From the NCBI RefSeq assembly GCF_003286085.1, contig NW_020825552.1:1-64000 (forward strand): a stretch of DNA of 64,000 nt. Reading direction: 5' to 3'. Position numbers and translations under genes: made by a program. This DNA comes from Drosophila persimilis (Eukaryota; Arthropoda; Insecta; Diptera; Drosophilidae). Positions 11,654 through 20,015 of the stretch are shown one piece after another (the stretch's first letter is position 1; each line of letters opens with the position of its first letter). The notes beneath the pieces were generated by a model, which ran no database searches, was not told where the DNA came from, and was given only the letters and a program-made list of their open reading frames with translations.

Positions 11654-13003
11654 TCAGATCAATAAACTCCACCAGTGTTCGGGTCGGGCGGCCATTCCCT
11701 TGCGCAGATACTCGTATTCGAAGCCCTTTGTCACCATAACATTTGTGGCATCCTTTGAGGGAGAAAGTCCATAAGCTCTGCGCCCAAACAAAGCGCCCCA
11801 CAATACTCACAATATGCATCCACTGGCCACAGGGCACAAACTCACGGAGAAAGGCAGCGGCCTTGCAGGGACGTCCACCTCGGTCAATGCCATAGTTCTG
11901 CACATCGCTGCGTCCCCCGGCACGCACGGCCTTGCTGTAATATTTCCACAATGGGAAGCGCCACACACGATCTCCGGTATGCATGCTGGCGTGCTTGATC
12001 TGCTGCCACAGGATCTCCGAGTTGGTAAAGACCCCCGCAGCCGACTCATCCAGGGCCTGGCGCATGTAGCCCGAGCAGGTGCCGACGTCAATGATGCACT
12101 TGGGACAGAAGTTTTGCGCATACAGCAGGGCGTCTGCCAGGACCAGTACATCCTCGTGATCGGTGCACTGGATCTCGATGGTCTTGCCGTTCATGGACTT
12201 GACCATGTCCCCAGTACGGACCGAATTGCAGCCCACTACGTTTTCACAAAGAGGTATCAGGCCGCGAATGTTGACCTAAGAACAGCATTATTATTCAAGG
12301 AGATATCATTTCTGTCCTGAGTACTTACCGGTAAACGCAGGCCAGCCACAGCTCGACAACAGGCCACCACAACGGCGGCCCCGGTCATGTCGCCACGCAT
12401 ATGGAAGAGCTCATGTTTCTCTTTCAGGCACAATCCTCCAGCATCGTAAGTCACGCCTTGGCCCACCAGCACAATGGGGCGCTCCTCGGCACAGGTGCCG
12501 TAGTAACTCAGCTCCAGGAAGATGGGTGGCTCGCACGAGGCCTTGCCCACAGCCAGGAAGGCGTGCATTGACTGGCTCTCGGCCCAGCCCTCGACCTTGA
12601 CCTCCACATTGACACCGGATTTGCACAGCACCTCGACGACATTCTGCGCAAAAGCTGTGGGTGTGAGGAGGTTGGAGGGCATCTCCTGCAGCTGTCTCGT
12701 CAGGTTCTGGGCGGCTGCCTTCTGCAGACCAATGCGCCATCCTTCGAGGTCGCAGACCTCGTCTTTTCTTGCGTATAAGTCCAGCGACGCTGGATAGCCT
12801 GGGGACGTGGTCGCAGGCGCTGCAAGCATTATTTTTCGTTAAGCCCACACAAAGTACCAAATATCACAATATTCTAGATACGTATTTCGTGCTCAATTTC
12901 TAGCAATAGAGAATGCCAAATTGAGGCGATGAATGTACTCCATGAGAAAGTGACACTCACTTCAAGGGCTATTTGGTCGGTACATTCAGGAAATTCGAAA
13001 GGA
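11654..13003 (-). pseudogene. Sperm leucyl-aminopeptidase (S-Lap)-like M17 family gene remnant
   Basis: Exons read on the minus strand: 12819-12329, 12275-11811 and 11752-11654. Introns of 53 bp (12328-12276) and 58 bp (11810-11753) have GT...AG ends and phase 0 joins. The product is the M17 leucine-aminopeptidase catalytic domain. The active-site region reads VGQGVTYDAGG, and the usual NTDAEGRL reads CTDHEDVL, so the metal-binding lysine and the catalytic arginine are gone. Catalytically dead copies are known among fly S-Laps, which are structural sperm-mitochondrial proteins. A 4-bp loss at about 11690-11693 (one GGCC unit) shifts the last ~20 codons into a stop at 11654-11656. The N-terminal exons are absent. 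A possible remnant exon at 12961-13003 (open as DPFEFPECTDQIALE, donor GTGAGT) has a phase that does not match the next exon. A LINE tail abuts the 3' side. Confidence 0.85.
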
Positions 13004-13157
13004 TCAGTATCTAAAAACGAGTGGACATCGGCCCTTCACTCACTACTGTTTTGGTTTGTCTGTCCTCGGAGGAGTAAACATATCTATGTATGTATATCTT
13101 TGACAAATGGGGCTAACAAATCATGAACTCTTGAAGGGCCATGGTACTCAAATAGAT

Positions 13158-13506
13158 GTGGCTCTGGATGAGTGTAACTTCCAGAAGGAAGCCTTTTCGT
13201 CCTATGAGCGTCCTTGATGAGCACCTAGATATCAGAGACCATGAAAGCTAGAGTCACCAAATTGTATATCCAGACACCTGGACCCGTCCGCTCCCACAAA
13301 GACCAAAAATCTGTGGAATTCACAATTAACGCAGAATCGTAGAGAACGCCATATTTACTAGACTGTCAAATGTGGATGAGATCGGATCGTTATTATAGCC
13401 ATAACGACCAAATCGCCTTCCACGCGCTTACTCATTCTCTCTCGATCTCTCTATCCATCTCACACACTCTTTCTCGTGCAGTGTGTTCGCTCTGGCGGAG
13501 GGAAGC
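13158..13506 (+). repeat. Old, diverged DINE-1 remnant
   Basis: Recognisable DINE-1 blocks lie in order but with many substitutions and gaps: GTAACTTCCAGAAGGAAGC, CTTGATGAGCA, AAAGCTAGAGTCACCAAATT, CGCAGAATCGTAGAGAA, and TCTGGCGGAGGGAAG at the end. Divergence far exceeds that of the other ten copies, so it marks an older wave. It lies directly 5' of the S-Lap remnant and may be tied to the loss of that gene's N-terminal exons (inference). Confidence 0.75.
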
Positions 13507-13679
13507 GAGACAGAACGGCGGGCTTGTGTGTAAGAAAGAGAGAGAGGGAGAAAAGTTCCACTCTCCTATCTCATGACAAGTGCGAGCATAATTCAGAGTT
13601 TACTTCGTTCCCGCTCGTTAAAGAATCTTTTTTGTATAAGTGGGTGATAAAAAAGAAAGGTTTTTAAAATCAAAACGTT
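13507..13679. other. Short unassigned stretch
   Basis: Contains a GA-rich run near 13533-13556 and AT-rich sequence. No gene, repeat or motif that I recognise. Confidence 0.4.
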
Positions 13680-13795
13680 TGTAAGATATGAATATTAGTT
13701 TATAAGATTTGAATATTAGTTTAAGAGTTACTCATCGATAGTATTATAAGAAATACCAATGTACTCGATATATCGATACTTGTCCTCGACAAGTA
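13680..13795 (+). repeat. Left copy of a 116-bp direct repeat bounding element C
   Basis: Identical or nearly so to 25000-25115. Begins TGTAAGATATG and ends inside a hairpin (TATCGATACTTGTC, CTC, GACAAGTA). It could be a short or truncated LTR of element C, since it starts with TG on both sides and flanks gag and pol. It could instead be the end of a BEL/Pao LTR, since the right copy is continuous with sequence leading to the BEL element. No matching target-site duplication is visible. Confidence 0.55.
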
Positions 13796-14197
13796 AACCA
13801 CAAACAACCACATTTGCAGCAGTTGAAACAATTGTACGTTTCTCGCAAGCGCTTAGCTGATCTCAAATTAAGCATATTGAAAACGGAGAAAGAGGCTATG
13901 GAGTTGGAAACGCCGAGAGATTGCATCGACTTGACACACATTGAGGCGCTGATGCGTCCATTTTCTGGAGATGACGACCAGGCTGTAACCAGTTGGATAA
14001 GTAACTTTGAGGACATTATGAATTTCCATGGTGTATCCGAGTCAAAATGCTGGATATTAGCGAAGCGGCTGCTAGGCGGATCGGCGAAGGCGTACATCGA
14101 ACATGTGGCGCCTTTGACTTGGCAATTGATGCGAGCAGAATTGCTCAACGTCTTTGAGCAGAAAGTGACAGCGTGGGACATTTGAAAGCGACTGGAG

Positions 14198-14676
14198 TGT
14201 AAAATGAAATGTTCAAATCCTTTTTGTTGGATCGTTGGGGCTCAACCCTCCGATCTGTTTTATTGTGATTTCTCTTCTGTCTTTTACAATTGTGGTTTGG
14301 GCTTTTGTAAGCCCAAAGCCGCGGAGCTGCGCTGCCAGTGACGCCGGCAGCGGAGCGGCAGAACTATGTGTTCTTATCTCTTATATGTTAATATGTATAT
14401 GCTCAGCGCTGTTGGCAGCGAGAGCGCGAGGGAAGATATATGTGTGTATGCATGTATATTAGTGCCGTCAAGTCATGGGAACATGCTGACGCTGCACTTG
14501 GGTCGCTCGAGGCATTCTTGAGTGAATCGTAATACGATCACCCAGAATGTCTGGGACTTTATTGTTACGTAAACACTGAAACAAAGTGTTACAGTGTGTA
14601 TTCTTTAAGTACCGTCGGTACAGTGGGTATTCGAAATAATGAATACTTTACTTTACTTTAATATGAGCATACTACA
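14198..14676 (-). repeat. Element B 3' LTR
   Basis: 479 bp, TG...CA ends on the element's strand (TGTAGTATGC ... TTTTACA). Preceded on that strand by a polypurine tract. Looks identical to 19008-19486. Confidence 0.93.
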
Positions 14677-14690
14677 TCTCCCTCCTTTTG
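14677..14690 (-). promoter_or_regulatory. Element B polypurine tract
   Basis: On the minus strand the 14 bases before the 3' LTR read CAAAAGGAGGGAGA, the plus-strand primer for reverse transcription. The same tract precedes element A's 3' LTR. Confidence 0.85.
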
Positions 14691-14922
14691 AAAAATAACG
14701 TAATATAATGAAGTTATTTTATTTTTAGCTTTTACTATATATGTATACGAGTTATGTATTCTTAAAAAGACAATTTATATATATATTTTTTTTCTTTTTT
14801 AGTCAATTATTAGAATAATGAATTTTAATTAATATTGATAAAATTTAAAAGTTATTTGAATATAAATGCGGAATAGTATATTTTTATGGTTTATATTTAT
14901 GTATGGCCATACTAAAAAATTA

Positions 14923-17029
14923 TTAATAATTGCAAATCTTTAACCTATCCTTATGTACTTTCTGAGTTTTGTTTTTATTATCGGAGATTATGACGTTATC
15001 TCTTTCTCCGATACTTTCTACTCTATATGGTCCTATATATTTAAAATCTAGCTTATGTCCTGTTTCATTTTTCAATAAAACTTTATCTCCTACAGCTAAA
15101 TTTAAATCTTTTAACTTTAAGTCATAGAGCTGTTTATTTTTAATTTTATGCTCCTCGAGCATAATCCTTGCTCGTTTATATGCTATTTCTAATCTATATT
15201 TACTCTCTTTAGAGTAATCATCTATGTTATATAGAGGTGCTATTCTATCTATAGTATTAAATTGAACTGGTAAGTTTGAAGTCTTACCGAAAACTAGCTC
15301 ATATGGACAATAATCATGTGCCATAGAGGGGGTTGTATTAAAACAATATACGAAGTATTGCAGCCATACATCCCAATCTGATTTGTCAGCTGAGATGTAT
15401 GAGCGTATGAACTCGTTAAATGTTCTGTGGCTTCGCTCCACGGTTCCTACAGTCTGGTGATGATGTGCAGTAGAAGTTATGTTTTTGATGTTTAGATTTT
15501 TACATAAGTCTTCAATTATTGAATTTTTATATTCTGTTCCCATGTCCGTAATGAACGTCTTCATTGGACCGTACTTTAGAATAAAATTTTCAAAAATAGC
15601 TTTAGCTACTGTATTTGCACTTTTGTTTCTAATAGGTATGGCAACAAGGTATTTTGTCAGGTCACATATTAAGGTGACTGCATATTCATTTCCTTGTTCT
15701 GATTTAGGAAGTGGACCGATCGTATCCACTATTACCCTATCAAAAGCCATGTATGGTGTTTCTGTAATAGTCAATGGAGTTATTGTGTGCTTGGTTACTT
15801 TAGCTTTTTGGCATTTTGGACATTTTCGTATGTAATTGGTTATTTCTTTAGTCATACCTTTCCAAAAATAATGTCTTTTGACCTTGGCCAAGGTTTTTGT
15901 TATGCCTGTATGTCCTCCTTGTATGGGATCATCATGTAATGTAGACAGTATTGCTTCTTTTTCTTTTTCATTTTTAATTAGGGTCACCGGGTTGAGTAGC
16001 GCTACTCTTATTGTTCGTAATATTTTATTGCCCATATTTTTAAAATTATCTATTGAAATGTATTCAAAGATATTTTCCCACGGTGCCACTTTGAGTTGGC
16101 TGATTTTTTGTTTACCGGCTTGCGTTTCAAGCCTTTGGAAAAACTGACCTAAGTCAAGGGTTCCATTAGTATACAAATCGCTAACATCATATCTTGCAGT
16201 AATTTTTTTTCCATGTTTGAAAAAACATAAATTATTATTTACATGCAAGGTCACTACTTTACGTACTTCGTCATTGTTGATGACTTCATATACGTTGGGC
16301 TTTGAAGCTTTTGTTAGAGATTGCCTAGGCAATTCTATTTTTTCTTTTCCTGCGCAGGATTTCTGTCTACTCTGTTGCCTGGTAGTGACTTTCAGGACTT
16401 TATTTGTTTTTTGTATGTTTTTCAGGTCTGTGATGGTTATTCTTGATAACGCATCTGCTACATGATTATCTTTACCCTTTAGATACTCGACTGTAAAGTC
16501 GTATTCTTCTAATTCGAGCCGCATGCGTGTGAGTTTTGAGCTAGGATTGACCATTGAAAATAGGTATGTTAGTGGTCTGTGATCCGTTTTTACTGTAAAG
16601 TGTTTACCATAGATATATGGTCGAAAATGGGTAATTGCCCAATGAATTGCTGCTAATTCCTGTTCTGTAGTACTTTTGTTACTTTCACCTTTTGTGAATG
16701 AACGTGATGCATATGCTAATGGGAGTTGGAGTCCGTTATGGTTTTGAGTTAAAACCGCTCCACATGCTTGTTTACTAGCATCGGTGATTATGCAAAATTC
16801 TTTCTGAAAATCTGGGTACTGTAACAGAGTGGGTTCCATAAGTTTATCTTTTAAATATTGGAATGCATTTTGACATTCAGTTGACCACTCAAAGGGGACA
16901 TTCTTTTTACATAATCTGGTTATGTGCCGGGAATAGTCGGCGAAGTTTTTAATAAAACGTCTATAATAATTGCAAAATGCAATAAATCGTCTAGCGCTGT
17001 CCGCATCATGTGGGACTGGATAGTTTTTG
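14923..17029 (-). pseudogene. Element B pol, 3' half (RT thumb, RNase H, integrase)
   Basis: Starts abruptly at about 17029 within the RT thumb (YPVPHDADSARRFIAFC). It continues through RNase H (ITDASKQACGAVL, TTEQELAAIHWAI, KTDHRPLTYL) into integrase. Integrase has an H..H..CPKC zinc-binding part, the DDE core (VDTIGPLP, ITDMGTEYKN, GTVERSHRT) and a C-terminal GDKVLLKN box. Open from 16839 to the stop at 14923-14925, about 640 codons. Highly similar to element F and clearly related to element A. The N-terminal half is absent because of the internal deletion, so it cannot make functional RT. Confidence 0.9.
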
Positions 17030-17730
17030 CTCTTTGCCTTTATAGGGAATTCGTTTGTTTCTCGTTACAATTGTTTTTGGTTTATACTTTTGTTCATTTA
17101 GAATTTGCCTTAAACATCTCTATGGTTATTTTTGTGGACGCACCTCATCCATTATGGTCCGGTCCGAGACTGTTGTGCCTATCCTGTCCAGCCAGACTCG
17201 GACCGTACCGCAGTGCCACCGCCGGACGTTCTCAGCGCGCAAGCCCCTTAGGGCGGAGGGCGACGAGGGGGCGCCGCTCACGAGAGCGTGCTGCTTGTGC
17301 TTTACCATCTGATGGACTGATGGACCGTATTGTCCATTGGCCATTGGCCGTGTTGGAAGTCGGCCTTGGCCTGACCCGGAGCTGGTGCTACCGATGCCCG
17401 TCTACCCACTGATGGCTGGGTCGGGGACGGAGAGGAGGCGGTTCCGTGTGGCACGGGGCTGAGGTGGGGACCTGGCGCGTCGGCGATTTCACGAACGGGA
17501 CACACACACCAATGCATTTTGAAGTTTTTATATATTTTTTTTTTTGTACGATTTTTTTTTCAGAGTTTTTGCAGTTGTCCTGATACATTATCTACTAGGT
17601 CACATTTAGGTTAGTCTTCCTTTTTTTTTTTGTTTTAGTGTATTTTTTTTTATGTATTCTTTTTTTTTTTTGTTTTTTTTTTTTCATTGATATACTTTGG
17701 TCTGATATTCCTCCTTTGTCATTGCCAAGT
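17030..17730 (-). other. Unidentified, partly GC-rich segment inside element B
   Basis: Lies between the leader and the truncated pol, where elements A and F carry the membrane ORF and gag. The core at about 17140-17520 is GC-rich, unlike the AT-rich element around it. It is open on the minus strand for about 60-70 codons in two overlapping frames, one rich in proline and serine (HLSPVPHGTASSPSPTQ), one with VRRWHCGTVRVWLDR. I do not recognise it. It may be a captured host fragment or part of another element. Confidence 0.5.
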
Positions 17731-18146
17731 CCTCTATGTTCGTTTTTAAACTCTATCTAAATTTTTTTTTTTTAATTATTTGCTATTCATTTATTCTTTT
17801 CAATTATAAAAAAAATTACTAAAAAATCTTTTTTTTTTTTTCTCATGGACACACATATCTATATACCCTTCCTTTTTTTTTTTTTTACTCTTTAAAATTT
17901 CATCAATATAAATTTTTTTTTTTTTATATATATTTGATCAAAATGAAGGAAGAAAAAAAAATGTTAAGGGACATGTGATCGATTTACAGGTTTTTCATTA
18001 TATAATTCAATATCGATCACATGGTTTTAGTAATAGCCTAACAGAGGTTAGTATTTTCAAGTTGCACTTTAAGGGTGCTTCAACTTGAGATAGAATATTA
18101 TAATTATTGGCAATATGAGGCATGGCATTTCTGCAGCTCAATTGCG
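17731..18146 (-). other. Element B AT-rich leader
   Basis: Long A runs on the element strand. Blocks match the leader of element F (GATGAAATTTTAAAGAGTAAA, with a TATATAGATATGTGTG block). At about 17760 the leader joins sequence matching the very end of F's small membrane ORF (TTTAGATAGAGTTTAAAAA), so that ORF was deleted across A-rich runs. Confidence 0.7.
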
Positions 18147-18479
18147 TTACTTCGCACCAGTGCGAAGTTGTTTATTGATTTCCTTGATGCGCTCTTGGCA
18201 GCGTTGTCGGTCCTCTTCATTTGTATATGCTTTTTCCAGGTCCCGCTCCAGACGTCGTTGTTGAAGCAGCCGTTTGATCCGGCCGCCCCTCTTTGTTTTC
18301 TTCCTTGGGCGTTTTTCTTGTCGTGCCCTGTACTCAGCTATTGTGAGTGGGCGTGGTCCATCGTTTGGATACACTTCTAATGCCTCTTGTAGGCTGAGTG
18401 CGTCCCTTTGCTCGGTAGGAGCAGCGTCGGCGAAGTCTGGTGCATTTTCTGCTGCTGGAGTGGTTGTGTTACTGTCCAT
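18147..18479 (-). CDS. Element B leader ORF: Arg/Lys-rich, coiled-coil-like protein (110 aa)
   Basis: ATG at 18479, stop at 18147-18149; the frame stays open upstream to about 18566 from a GTG. The N-terminus is acidic and Ala/Pro-rich. The middle reads YPNDGPRPLTIAEYRARQ. The C-terminal half is a basic KRGGRIKRLLQQRR stretch followed by a probable helix rich in E, R, K and L. Element A has an ORF in the same place with the related core KRGGVVKRLRARR and a similar helix. Element F keeps the ends of this ORF but has lost the basic core. The function is unknown to me; RNA binding by the basic part is an inference. Confidence 0.65.
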   Translation of the reverse strand: MDSNTTTPAAENAPDFADAAPTEQRDALSLQEALEVYPNDGPRPLTIAEYRARQEKRPRKKTKRGGRIKRLLQQRRLERDLEKAYTNEEDRQRCQERIKEINKQLRTGAK

Positions 18480-18990
18480 CGACGGTGCAAGGGGCGGTCC
18501 TATGCCACTCGCACTTATATTATTGGTCCTTGCTGGGTCTAGTGGGGCCGGTGCTGGTCTTCGCACAGGTTTTTATATTGCGTGTACGCTCTTTGTGGCG
18601 CGGGCTGTTATATCTCCTTGGGTATTATGTATTCCTGGCCGCATTGTAGCCGCCAAATTTAAGGGTATAAATTATAATGCAACATGGGTTTGTGCGTAAT
18701 ATCGTCGGCAGTCGTGCATGGGTCTGGCGAAACGGCTGGTTTGGCTTTCTGCTGGGTTTTTTTTTTTTTCTTGGCACTGGCACTGGGGACAACACTGTTT
18801 CAATAGTTTTTCCAATTTTCTTTTGACTTGGTCCGATTTTTTAAAACAAAATCACATGGTATTATATTTTTTTTTTTTTTTTTTCGGCCATTCTTTGTCT
18901 TTCAAAATTTTAACACTTTTTTTTTTTTAAAAATTTCTCTCTTTTTTTTTCTCAATCCTTAGATTGATCCATCGCGTAGGACATATCGAG

Positions 18991-19007
18991 TCCTGTCACG
19001 GTCGCCA
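18991..19007 (-). promoter_or_regulatory. Element B primer-binding site (tRNA-Arg type)
   Basis: The minus strand reads TGGCGACCGTGACAGGA directly after the 5' LTR. The same site follows the 5' LTRs of elements A (28762) and F (46443). It is characteristic of the 412/mdg1 lineage. Confidence 0.88.
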
Positions 19008-19486
19008 TGTAAAATGAAATGTTCAAATCCTTTTTGTTGGATCGTTGGGGCTCAACCCTCCGATCTGTTTTATTGTGATTTCTCTTCTGTCTTTTACAAT
19101 TGTGGTTTGGGCTTTTGTAAGCCCAAAGCCGCGGAGCTGCGCTGCCAGTGACGCCGGCAGCGGAGCGGCAGAACTATGTGTTCTTATCTCTTATATGTTA
19201 ATATGTATATGCTCAGCGCTGTTGGCAGCGAGAGCGCGAGGGAAGATATATGTGTGTATGCATGTATATTAGTGCCGTCAAGTCATGGGAACATGCTGAC
19301 GCTGCACTTGGGTCGCTCGAGGCATTCTTGAGTGAATCGTAATACGATCACCCAGAATGTCTGGGACTTTATTGTTACGTAAACACTGAAACAAAGTGTT
19401 ACAGTGTGTATTCTTTAAGTACCGTCGGTACAGTGGGTATTCGAAATAATGAATACTTTACTTTACTTTAATATGAGCATACTACA
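19008..19486 (-). repeat. Element B 5' LTR
   Basis: 479 bp, looks identical to 14198-14676. Followed at 19487-19490 by the GGAG target duplication. Confidence 0.93.
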
Positions 19487-20015
19487 GGAGGCACGGAAAA
19501 TTGCAAATAATGAAAGCGCATTGCAATATTTCGTCGCAATGTGCAGCATAGCGTCGCAAGCAGACATGGCCACGAGCGATGTGGTCAAATTCATCGTAGA
19601 GGGACTGCAGGACAAGACGGGCATGGCAGCATCCATGCTATACTGCATCACACTCAACGAGTTGCGTGACAAGATGGTCACCTATGATAAGGTCAGAAGA
19701 GCTCCTGGCGTCGTAGCAATTCGTAGCGAAGGTATGACAAAGGGAAAACTAAATGTGAGTATGGCAGTTGGGCAGCAGCAAGGTGGTGGCGCAATGCGTT
19801 GCTACAACTGTCGGCAATTTGGGCACGTTATGAAGGAATGCAGTCAGCCAAAGAGACCGGATGGGGCATGTTTTAACTGTTGGAGTACCAGCCACCTATA
19901 TTCGCAGTGCCCGAAACGAAAGATGGCCACTAGGGTAGCTGCAGTTCAAGATGAGGAGCGACCAGGAGAAAAAAACAACGACGATTTAGCGGCTGTCCAG
20001 TTAATCACTTTATGA

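Larger units (their letters stand above)
14198..19486 (-). mobile_element. Element B: young 412/mdg1-like LTR retrotransposon, internally deleted and chimeric
   Basis: Bounded by 479-bp LTRs (14198-14676 and 19008-19486) that look identical by eye, with target duplication GGAG at 14194-14197 and 19487-19490. The primer-binding site TGGCGACCGTGACA (tRNA-Arg type, as in 412/mdg1) adjoins the 5' LTR and a polypurine tract adjoins the 3' LTR. Between them lie a leader ORF, a poly-T rich leader, an unidentified GC-rich segment (17030-17730) and the 3' half of pol. The small membrane ORF, gag, protease and half of RT are missing. Inserted into gag of element C. Confidence 0.93.
13804..20014 (+). 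pseudogene. Element C gag (Ty3/gypsy), split by element B
   Basis: The capsid part (13804-14197) reads LMRPFSGDDDQAVTSWISNFE and continues after element B at 19491 (ARKIANNESALQYFVAMC). One copy of the GGAG target duplication joins the halves in frame. Near 19798-19910 are two zinc knuckles of CX2CX4HX4C form (CYNCRQFGHVMKEC and CFNCWSTSHLYSQC), which bind genomic RNA in this family. Breaks: a TGA at 14183-14185 before the insertion, and a TGA at 20013-20015 separating the knuckles from an in-frame protease. The N-terminus may be missing, because the sequence left of 13804 is the repeat, not a leader. Confidence 0.85.

Noticed and set aside
11814..12320. 168-codon ORF on the plus strand across the S-Lap remnant
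   Set aside because: It is antisense to the M17 exons and to an intron with proper splice sites. The minus-strand reading has clear family motifs.
14235..14462. 75-codon ORF present twice (also at 19045)
   Set aside because: It sits inside the two LTRs of element B and is duplicated only because the LTRs are.
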